Source: Myroides sp. (GTDB lineage: Bacteria > Bacteroidota > Bacteroidia > Flavobacteriales > Flavobacteriaceae). From it: a stretch of 36,890 bases of DNA. Shown one piece after another: positions 27,367 to 35,063 of the stretch (its first letter is position 1; every line of letters starts with the position of its first letter). Below the pieces are notes generated by a model. It worked only from the letters and a program-made list of their open reading frames with translations, was not told where the DNA came from and did no database searches. The stretch lies in the NCBI GenBank assembly GCA_018384465.1, contig JAHAYQ010000207.1:1-36890 (forward strand), given 5' to 3'. The translations under genes and the position numbers were made by a program.

Positions 27367-27804
27367 ATGGATACACAACAAAAAGACCTGTCGTATTTCA
27401 GGTTACGACTGCAAGAATTATTAAATACCAGCTTTCCCGAAAAAGCCCATGATGAAAAATTTATCGATCAACGTTCTTCGTGGGCTGCCAATGCTTATGA
27501 AGGTGCTTTTCGTTCTGGAAATCCAGTTGAGCAATGTAATTACATTGCCGAATATATCCTTTTTGAAAACTTACATTTTTCTAAGTTTGACACCGTTTTT
27601 CAAGTAGTCAGCAATGAGTTTGATACCAGAATGGCAGACGAAGAGCTACGACCATTTGCCCTAAAAATGTTTTCGGTTTGCGAAGCTATTTTTGAGAATT
27701 ATAAACTAACTGATGACTTCGCCTACGGTTACGAGTTTGACCTGCTTTACACCGAACTGACCGGAACCATCGCCTTATGGATTGAGGAGCATGGGCTTCA
27801 GTAA
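27367..27804 (+). CDS. DUF1896 family ICE protein
   Basis: 145 aa, acidic, mainly helical. The whole length fits DUF1896 (YFRLRLQELLNTSFPEK, then RSSWAANAYEGAFRSG and the acidic C-terminal ELTGTIALWIEEHG). The family is found in Bacteroidota conjugative elements directly before a large methylase-helicase, as here, where the two genes overlap by 14 bp. The role is unknown; obligate pairing suggests a partner or stabiliser of the methylase-helicase. An ATG four bases earlier is out of frame. No signal peptide or membrane segment is seen. Confidence 0.88.
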   Translation: MDTQQKDLSYFRLRLQELLNTSFPEKAHDEKFIDQRSSWAANAYEGAFRSGNPVEQCNYIAEYILFENLHFSKFDTVFQVVSNEFDTRMADEELRPFALKMFSVCEAIFENYKLTDDFAYGYEFDLLYTELTGTIALWIEEHGLQ

Positions 27805-30800
27805 AAAGCAACATCTCCAACAAAACATTGATGCCCTACGAATTGCTTTTAAGATTGAAAAGGAGAACCGACAAGCCACCGTAGGTGAAAGACTGCTCAT
27901 GATGCAATACAGCGGATTTGGCGGTCTTAAATTCGTATTGAATCCTGCTCAAAACCCAATAGACATCAATCATTGGAGAAAAACGGAACACGACCTTTTT
28001 CCACTTACGCAGGAACTCCATCAACTTCTAAAGGAAAATTCCGAAGACGAAAAGCAATACCGCAGGTATGTGGACAGTATGCGGAGTTCTGTGCTTACCG
28101 CATTTTATACACCTCCACAAGTGATTGATGTTATTTCCTCAGCTTTACGAGAAAACGGTTTGGAGATCGATAAATTTCTTGAACCTTCTGCTGGTGTTGG
28201 CTCTTTTATAGAATCCTTTTCAGAAAATAAACAGAGGGTTGTTACCGCTTATGAAAAAGATCTACTAACTGGAAAAGTTTTAAAACAGCTTTATCCAGAA
28301 AGTGCCATCCGCATTAGTGGTTTTGAAGAAATACCCGAAAAGGAACAAAATAGTTATGACGTCGTAGCTAGTAATATTCCATTTGGGGATACTGCCATAT
28401 TCGATCTTTCTTATTCACGAAGTAAAAACTCCGTAAAAGAACAAGCCGCCCGAAGCATCCATAATTATTTCTTTTTGAAAGGAACCGATATGCTCCGTGA
28501 AGGTGGTTTATTGGTTTTTATAACATCCCAAGGTGTTTTGAATAGTCAGAAAAACGAGCCTATTCGTAGAAGTTTGATGCAAGACAGTAACTTGATCTCA
28601 GCCATCCGATTGCCTAATAATCTCTTTACGGATTATGCAGGAACGGAAGTCGGTAGCGATCTGATTATTCTACAAAAGAATACTGGAAAGCAAAGTCTGA
28701 GCGAATTTGAAGAACTGTTTTGTCAAAGCCAAATAACGCAATACAATACACCTAGCAATGCTTTGTTTAAAGACAACGCAAGAATTGTACATACCGATGT
28801 GAAATTGGATACTGATCCGTACGGAAAACCTGCATTAATCTACACACATAACGAGGCTTTGGTAGGAATTGCCAAAGATTTGAAACAAATACTTTCAGAA
28901 GATTTTAGAAAACATTTGAATGTGGATTTATATAAAGGAATTAATGAATCAGATATCCATATTCCAATTAATCCAACGAGTACTCCAACAGTAGAGCCTT
29001 TAATCATTCAACAAAAAAGACAAGTCGAATCAAACCTTGTAACTCATCGGGAAAGTAAGCAACAATCAGAACAATTAAGCATTTTTGATTTGTTTGAAAA
29101 TGCGAATGAACCTGTTATGGTGGCTGTGCAACAGAAAAGAACTGCTCTAACCAAAAGAGCATCAAAACAGAAAAATAATCGTTCGTTAAATACGCAAACT
29201 AACCTTTTCAGCGGTGGGATGCAACAGGCATATACACCTCCAAAAAATAATGCACCTTCAAATGGTAGTGTGCAAATAAATAGCAAAGAAGTGAAAATAA
29301 TAGGTGATTTGTTTTCAGAAGTCAATGGAAACAGTCAAGTGGAAACCCAAGCTATTTCGAACAGCACAATCAACATTATTCCCGATCCAGCTCCATTCAA
29401 TAGTGAACTACAAACATTCCATCGAAATGATTGCCTTGTGGTAGATAATGGTTGGGTTGGCCATTTGCAAGATGTAGATACATCAAATGATTCCGCCATT
29501 TTTCATCCATTGCAATTGTCTTCTTTACAGAAAGCAAGAATCGAAGCCTATATTGAAGTTAGAGATGTTTATCAACAACTTTACACGAAAGAATCCGAGC
29601 TTCAGACGGAACACAAAGAAGAGCGGAAAAACCTTAACGATTTATATGATGCCTTTGTCAAGAAGTACGGAAATCTCAACAGTGTCGATAATATCAAACT
29701 CATTAAAACAGATAGTGCTGGTAAAGAAATACCCTATTTAGAACGTGTGGTTGGCGGTGTTGTACACAAAGCGGATATATTTCATCAACCTGTAAGTTTT
29801 TCTATCACAACATTGACTACCGATAATCCCGATGAAGCCTTAGCTGCATCGTTGAATAAATATGGTAGTGTGGATTTGGATTATATGTCCGAAATCAGCA
29901 ATATATCTACCGACACGTTGCAAGAAGTTTTACGTGGACGTATTTTTTACAATCCGCTCCAAAAGGAATATGAAATAGTTGAGCGTTGGATCTCAGGTAA
30001 TGTGGTTGAGAAAGCTCAAAAAGTAAAAACCTATTTGGAAAACAATCCGCAAGATACTCAGGCTAAAGAAAGTTTAGCGGCTTTGGAAGAAGCCCGTCCA
30101 AGACCTATTGAATTTGAAGAGCTAGATTTCAACCTTGGTGAACGCTGGATTCCCACAGGGATTTATGCACGTTTTGCTTCACATATTTTCGATACCAACG
30201 TACGGATTCATTACGCAGAAAGCAGTGACGATTTCAATATAAAATGTGATCAGAAAAATGTCCATATATGGGATAAATATGCTGTGAAATCTGAAAGTCG
30301 AACCTTTGATGGTATTGCTTTGCTTAAACACGCGCTGGTCAATACCACGCCTGATATCACCAAGAAAATATTCATTGATGACAAGGAAGTTAAGGTACGA
30401 GATATGGAAGCCATACAAATGGCAAATACCAAAATTGATGAAATTAGAACTGCTTTTTCCGATTGGCTACACGCTCAAAACGATGAGTTTAAAAACCGGC
30501 TGACTCAACAATACAATGATACGTTTAACTGTTTTGTACGTCCGAAATATGACGGAAGTCATCAAGAATTCCCCGGATTAGACCGTAAAGCATTAGGTAT
30601 TGAGGACTTGTATTCCAGTCAAAAGGATGCCGTTTGGATGATAAAACTCAATGGAGGTGCCATCTGTGACCACGAAGTAGGTGCTGGAAAAACATTGATT
30701 ATGTGTACCGCAGCGCAAGAAATGAAACGTTTGGGAATGGCACACAAGCCTATGATCATGGGATTAAAAGCCAATGTTCATGAAATTGCAGAAACCTATC

Positions 30801-33187
30801 GAAAAGCTTATCCACACGCTAAAATACTATATCCAGGGAAAGAAGATTTTACACCACAAAAACGCCAACGAATTTTTGGAGATATAAAAAATAATGATTG
30901 GGATTGTGTCATATTAACCCACGACCAATTTGGAATGATCCCCCAATCTACCGAAATGCAAAAGGAAATTCTGCAAGCAGAACTGAACAGCGTGGAAGAT
31001 AACCTTTCCGCTCTGGAAGCACAAGGCAAAGAAATTTCGAGAGGAATGCTCAAAGGAGTAATTATCAGAAAGCAAAATCTGGAAGTGAAACTCAAAACAT
31101 TGGAACACGATATTGAAAACCGAAAGGACGATGTAGTCGATTTTAAAATGATGGGAATTGATCATTTGCTGGTAGATGAAAGCCATCGTTTTAAAAATCT
31201 GATGTTCAATACCCGCCACGATCGAGTTGCCGGATTGGGCAATATGCAGGGAAGCCAAAAGGCAATGAACCTGCTTTTTGCCATCCGTACCATACAAGAA
31301 CGTACCGGAAAGGATCTAGGTGCAACCTTCCTTTCGGGTACCACCATCAGTAACTCGTTAACGGAATTGTATCTTTTGTTCAAATACTTGCGTCCACAAG
31401 CTTTGGAAAAACAGGGCATCAATTGTTTTGATGCTTGGTCGGCTATTTATGCTCGAAAAACAACCGATTATGAATTTTCGGTCGCTAACAATATTGTACA
31501 AAAAGAGCGTTTCCGCTACTTTATAAAAGTACCGGAATTGGCACAATTCTATTCAGAAATCACAGATTACCGAACGGCAAAGGATATTGGTATTGACCGT
31601 CCTGAAAAAAAAGAAATATTATACAATATCCCACCAACTCCACAGCAGGAAGTCTTCATTAAAAACTTGATGGAGTTTGCTAAATCGGGTAATGCTACTT
31701 TACTTGGAAGAGCACCGCTTTCTCCAAACGAAGAGAAAGCAAAGATGCTGATTGCAACGGATTATGCCCGTAAGATGTCATTGGATATGCGAATGATTAG
31801 TACTAAATATGACGATCATCCCGATAGCAAAGCTTCTCATTGTGCCGCAAAACTTGTGGAATATTACACTCGTTTTAATGCACAAAAAGGAACACAATTC
31901 GTTTTCTCGGATTTGGGGACTTACAAACCCAACGAATGGAATGTGTATTCAGAAATCAAAAGAAAACTCGTAGAAGATCATGGTATTCCAGCACAGGAAA
32001 TTCGATTTATACAGGAAGCGAAGACTTATAAAATGCGAAAAGAGTTCATCAATGCTATGAATGATGGGAAAATACGAGTATTGTTTGGCTCTACCGATAT
32101 GTTGGGTACAGGCGTCAATGCGCAGAAAAGAGCCGTTGCCGTTCATCATCTGGATACACCTTGGCGACCAAGTGATCTTGCCCAACGAGATGGACGAGCA
32201 GTTCGCAAAGGCAATGAAATTGCAAAGCATTTTGCAGGCAATAATGTCGATGTAATCATCTATGCCGTAGAAAAATCATTGGATAGTTATAAGTTCAATT
32301 TACTCTACAATAAACAACTTTTTATAGATCAACTAAAATCCAATCACCTCGGTAAACGTACCATTGACGAAGGTAGTATGGATGAAAAATCGGGAATGAA
32401 TTTCTCGGAATATGTAGCAATTCTCTCGGGCAATACCGACCTGTTGGATAAAGCGAAATTAGAAAAACAGATAGCAGGGTTGGAAAGTGAAAAACAGGCT
32501 TTCAATCGTTCGAAGTTTAGTTCGAAACATAAATTGGAAGATAGTTCCGCTATGCTTAATGGTGCGCAATCCCGTTTGGAACGCATGAGTCTTGATTGGC
32601 AAAATTTACAGCAACGTGTACAAAAACGTTCAGACGGTACAATTGCAAATCCAATACAATTGAACGGTTTATCGCCCAATGCGGATGTAAAACAAATTGG
32701 AGCTAAGCTCAACCAACTTGCGGATAAATCTCGAACTGGAGGCGACTATCAGGAAATCGGCAGTCTATACGGTTTTCAATTATTGGTTAAAACCGAAATG
32801 TCGGAAAAAGAGGGTGTAGACATCCGATTGAATCGTTTTTTGATCCAAGGTGAAGGAAACATCAAGTACACGTACAATAATGGTGTCATTGCTAAAGACC
32901 CTCAAACCGCTACTATGAATTTCTTAAATGCTTTGGATAAATTGCCCAGCTATATTGAGCAAGAACAAAAGAAAATTGTTGAACTGAAAAAGGATCTACC
33001 CGTTCTTCAAGAAATAGTTAATGGAACTTGGTCTAAAGAAGGTCGTTTGAGCGAGCTCAAAACTGAATTAGCAGCGATTGATCGAAAAATACTATTGTCT
33101 ATTGCTCCTGAATCTAAAGAAGAACGGGTTGAAACTGTTAAAGCCGATATTCCAGAAAAAAACACTGTTCGAATAAAGGCAATGTGA
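27791..33187 (+). CDS. Polyvalent N6-adenine methylase / SNF2-type helicase (DarB-like)
   Basis: 1798 aa from the ATG at 27791; a TTG three codons earlier is possible, but MGFSKKQHLQQN is the usual family start. Methylase domain: motif I FLEPSAGVGSF near 130 and motif IV ASNIPFG (one proline, not two, so NIPF rather than NPPF). A variable low-complexity segment spans ~390-540. Helicase domain: Walker A VGAGKT near 963, DESH near 1128, LSGTTISN, and motif VI QRDGRAVRKG near 1465, then coiled coil. The layout resembles phage P1 DarB and other polyvalent methylase-helicases injected or transferred to shield incoming DNA from restriction. It overlaps DUF1896 and ends 1 bp from the convergent rteC. 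Confidence 0.9.
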   Translation: MGFSKKQHLQQNIDALRIAFKIEKENRQATVGERLLMMQYSGFGGLKFVLNPAQNPIDINHWRKTEHDLFPLTQELHQLLKENSEDEKQYRRYVDSMRSSVLTAFYTPPQVIDVISSALRENGLEIDKFLEPSAGVGSFIESFSENKQRVVTAYEKDLLTGKVLKQLYPESAIRISGFEEIPEKEQNSYDVVASNIPFGDTAIFDLSYSRSKNSVKEQAARSIHNYFFLKGTDMLREGGLLVFITSQGVLNSQKNEPIRRSLMQDSNLISAIRLPNNLFTDYAGTEVGSDLIILQKNTGKQSLSEFEELFCQSQITQYNTPSNALFKDNARIVHTDVKLDTDPYGKPALIYTHNEALVGIAKDLKQILSEDFRKHLNVDLYKGINESDIHIPINPTSTPTVEPLIIQQKRQVESNLVTHRESKQQSEQLSIFDLFENANEPVMVAVQQKRTALTKRASKQKNNRSLNTQTNLFSGGMQQAYTPPKNNAPSNGSVQINSKEVKIIGDLFSEVNGNSQVETQAISNSTINIIPDPAPFNSELQTFHRNDCLVVDNGWVGHLQDVDTSNDSAIFHPLQLSSLQKARIEAYIEVRDVYQQLYTKESELQTEHKEERKNLNDLYDAFVKKYGNLNSVDNIKLIKTDSAGKEIPYLERVVGGVVHKADIFHQPVSFSITTLTTDNPDEALAASLNKYGSVDLDYMSEISNISTDTLQEVLRGRIFYNPLQKEYEIVERWISGNVVEKAQKVKTYLENNPQDTQAKESLAALEEARPRPIEFEELDFNLGERWIPTGIYARFASHIFDTNVRIHYAESSDDFNIKCDQKNVHIWDKYAVKSESRTFDGIALLKHALVNTTPDITKKIFIDDKEVKVRDMEAIQMANTKIDEIRTAFSDWLHAQNDEFKNRLTQQYNDTFNCFVRPKYDGSHQEFPGLDRKALGIEDLYSSQKDAVWMIKLNGGAICDHEVGAGKTLIMCTAAQEMKRLGMAHKPMIMGLKANVHEIAETYRKAYPHAKILYPGKEDFTPQKRQRIFGDIKNNDWDCVILTHDQFGMIPQSTEMQKEILQAELNSVEDNLSALEAQGKEISRGMLKGVIIRKQNLEVKLKTLEHDIENRKDDVVDFKMMGIDHLLVDESHRFKNLMFNTRHDRVAGLGNMQGSQKAMNLLFAIRTIQERTGKDLGATFLSGTTISNSLTELYLLFKYLRPQALEKQGINCFDAWSAIYARKTTDYEFSVANNIVQKERFRYFIKVPELAQFYSEITDYRTAKDIGIDRPEKKEILYNIPPTPQQEVFIKNLMEFAKSGNATLLGRAPLSPNEEKAKMLIATDYARKMSLDMRMISTKYDDHPDSKASHCAAKLVEYYTRFNAQKGTQFVFSDLGTYKPNEWNVYSEIKRKLVEDHGIPAQEIRFIQEAKTYKMRKEFINAMNDGKIRVLFGSTDMLGTGVNAQKRAVAVHHLDTPWRPSDLAQRDGRAVRKGNEIAKHFAGNNVDVIIYAVEKSLDSYKFNLLYNKQLFIDQLKSNHLGKRTIDEGSMDEKSGMNFSEYVAILSGNTDLLDKAKLEKQIAGLESEKQAFNRSKFSSKHKLEDSSAMLNGAQSRLERMSLDWQNLQQRVQKRSDGTIANPIQLNGLSPNADVKQIGAKLNQLADKSRTGGDYQEIGSLYGFQLLVKTEMSEKEGVDIRLNRFLIQGEGNIKYTYNNGVIAKDPQTATMNFLNALDKLPSYIEQEQKKIVELKKDLPVLQEIVNGTWSKEGRLSELKTELAAIDRKILLSIAPESKEERVETVKADIPEKNTVRIKAM

Positions 33188-33188
33188 C

Positions 33189-34022
33189 TTACTTTTCATC
33201 CTGTTCGTCCATCTTCTTAATAAGCCCTTCTCGTAGAGAATCAAGAAATTTTGTACGGTTTACTTTACGATTTTTCAGTTCTAAATAAGTGTGGTAAAAA
33301 TCACCCAGATCAACATTAAAAGCACGTTCAAATGTTTTGGTAATAATTTTAATATCTGTATTTCCATTGTTAAATACACCTTGCGAATGCAATGCGTAAA
33401 TCAATTCTATCATTGCTGCTTTGCTACCTGTCCAATTTAATCTTGGCAGGTCTGTCAAGAAGTCGAGCTGGTCTATCTTGTTTTTATAGAGTTGGTCTTC
33501 GATATAAACCTGTATCAAATCATTTGCCATTATCTTGGCTACTTTGTAATCGTGAGATGTTGAGAAAGTATAATCAGTTTCAAAATAATAGGTGTCTAAC
33601 CAAAGCTTTACATCGTGCTTACCACGTACAAAAAACTTCTCGTCAACATAAGAATTATTGCTACGGTAATACTTATAAAATTCTAGGTTACGATCAAAAA
33701 ATCTTTTGAGCTTCTTGAGTTCTTTGTTAAGATATTTCCTTACGGGCTTTGCTCCATACGGTTTCCTCGTTTCAATTTTGTAAATGGTATTATAGTAAAT
33801 AAGTTTTGAGACAATAACTGGCTTCTGATGTTTAAAAAAATGAATTTCTTCATCGACACTCTCAAATCCGTTTTTTTGAACGTGTTCCTTTACTCCAGAA
33901 AGACAGTTCACAATGAAATGTATAATAGCCTCTGATCTTTGTAGAGGGCAATCGACTTCAATCTCTAATTCATTGATAGCTGTTTCAAGTTTATTTAGTG
34001 TTTCGTTGTAAAATTTTTTCAT
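33189..34022 (-). CDS. rteC: RteC-family regulator (second, divergent copy)
   Basis: 277 aa. The same C-terminal pattern as the first copy (AAMIELIYALHSQGV, then TFERAFNVDLGDFYHTY and RTKFLDSLREGL), but the two align poorly elsewhere, so this is an old paralogue or arrived separately. It is transcribed on the minus strand toward the methylase-helicase; the two stops are separated by one base with no terminator between, so transcripts overlap. It may control genes to the left or right, or compete with the first RteC for sites. The ATG at 34022 is the first in frame. An 8-bp inverted repeat lies 72 bp upstream of the start. Confidence 0.88.
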   Translation of the reverse strand: MKKFYNETLNKLETAINELEIEVDCPLQRSEAIIHFIVNCLSGVKEHVQKNGFESVDEEIHFFKHQKPVIVSKLIYYNTIYKIETRKPYGAKPVRKYLNKELKKLKRFFDRNLEFYKYYRSNNSYVDEKFFVRGKHDVKLWLDTYYFETDYTFSTSHDYKVAKIMANDLIQVYIEDQLYKNKIDQLDFLTDLPRLNWTGSKAAMIELIYALHSQGVFNNGNTDIKIITKTFERAFNVDLGDFYHTYLELKNRKVNRTKFLDSLREGLIKKMDEQDEK

Positions 34023-34093
34023 TTGGTTACTTTGATGTCTATATTTGGGTTAGAGAAAAAACTAAACTTTATAATTTTTAGGCGATATCATAT

Positions 34094-34122
34094 CTAATGA
34101 TTTTTTTAGGAGTTATCATTAG
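34094..34122. promoter_or_regulatory. Inverted repeat upstream of the second rteC
   Basis: CTAATGAT (34094-34101) and ATCATTAG (34115-34122) form an 8-bp inverted repeat with a 13-nt spacer. The arm spacing (21 bp centre to centre, about two helical turns) suits a dimeric regulator. No clear -33/-7 pair is seen between it and the gene. Confidence 0.3.
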
Positions 34123-34163
34123 TGCCTTTTTTCAATAGGTCTGCTTTTTACTTAATAGGGTTA

Positions 34164-34210
34164 AAAGAGTATTCAGAAATTGTTCTAATAAACATTCCTG
34201 AACACTCTTT
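34164..34210 (-). terminator. Terminator of the CDF / TonB receptor operon
   Basis: A 13-bp stem with one mismatch (AAAGAGTATTCAG against CTGAACACTCTTT) encloses a 21-nt loop. It is followed by T-runs on both strands (TTTT on minus, TTTT on plus), so it can act both ways. It lies 54 bp beyond the end of the cation transporter gene. Confidence 0.65.
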
Positions 34211-34263
34211 TTTTATTCCTCTTACTACCCTTCCAAGAGAAAGGCAACTATAGATATAGGGAT

Positions 34264-35058
34264 TTACTTTGCCAACTTCAATATTCTGTAAGCCCCTCTT
34301 GCTACAATTACAAATACAATAGCTCCAATAATCAAATCTGGATAACTTGAATTGAGCCAATTAACTAAAAGACCAGCAACAATAACTCCCGAATTGATAA
34401 TGACATCATTTGATGTGAATATCATCGAAGCCTGCATATGCGCTTCTTTACTTTTGTTCTTTTGTAAAAGATAAAGGCAAAATACGTTTGCAATCAATGC
34501 TAAAACTGAAACGACAATCATTGTCTTGAAATCGGGCATAGCTTCAATTCCCATAAAACGTCTGATCACTTCAACGAAACCTACAATAGCAAGTAAGACT
34601 TGGAAGTATCCTGCAAATCTGGCGATGTTGTTTTTTAGGGCGATTGTTCCCCCCACAGCTATTAAAGCCAATGCGTAAACGACACTGTCCGCAAGCATAT
34701 CCAAGCTATCGGCTATCAATCCCATTGAACCTGAAAAAATACCGAATAACATTTCCAATCCAAAGAACAGGAAGTTGATAATCAACACGATCCAAAGTAA
34801 TTTCCGTTGCTTGTTGCTTGTATCTGTTTCAACAACAAAATTGCTTTTTTCAGTTGAAACCAATGTCGTATTTAGGTTCAGTGTTCCCAAAGCCAAAAAA
34901 ATTGGCTCTGGGTTTCCATTGTGATAAACGTCCAATTTTCTATTGGCTATATCAAATTCCAATCCTTTTACCGTATCAAAGTCTTGCAGTTTCATACGGA
35001 TTAATTGCTCCTCGCTTGGGCAATCCATTTTAGTTATATTGAATATGGTTTTTTCCAT
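34264..35058 (-). CDS. HMA-CDF cation efflux transporter
   Basis: 264 aa. The first ~65 residues form an HMA-like metal-binding domain with MDCPSEEQ (one cysteine plus acidic residues, not CxxC). Residues ~83-262 are a cation diffusion facilitator with six membrane segments: GLIADSLDMLADS (D-x3-D in TM2) and FTSNDVIINSG in TM5. CDF proteins export divalent metals in exchange for protons at the inner membrane. The zinc-type histidines of TM2 and TM5 are absent, so the substrate may not be zinc. It begins 5 bp after the TonB receptor stop, implying one transcript and one metal. There is no long cytoplasmic C-terminal domain, so it is a short variant. Confidence 0.87.
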   Translation of the reverse strand: MEKTIFNITKMDCPSEEQLIRMKLQDFDTVKGLEFDIANRKLDVYHNGNPEPIFLALGTLNLNTTLVSTEKSNFVVETDTSNKQRKLLWIVLIINFLFFGLEMLFGIFSGSMGLIADSLDMLADSVVYALALIAVGGTIALKNNIARFAGYFQVLLAIVGFVEVIRRFMGIEAMPDFKTMIVVSVLALIANVFCLYLLQKNKSKEAHMQASMIFTSNDVIINSGVIVAGLLVNWLNSSYPDLIIGAIVFVIVARGAYRILKLAK

Positions 35059-35063
35059 TTGTT

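Noticed and set aside
27782..27790. TTG start for the methylase-helicase
   Set aside because: The ATG at 27791 gives the normal family N-terminus (MGFSKKQHLQ).
34148..34360. 70-codon minus-strand open frame
   Set aside because: Overlaps the 3' end of the CDF gene in another frame and spans its terminator hairpin.
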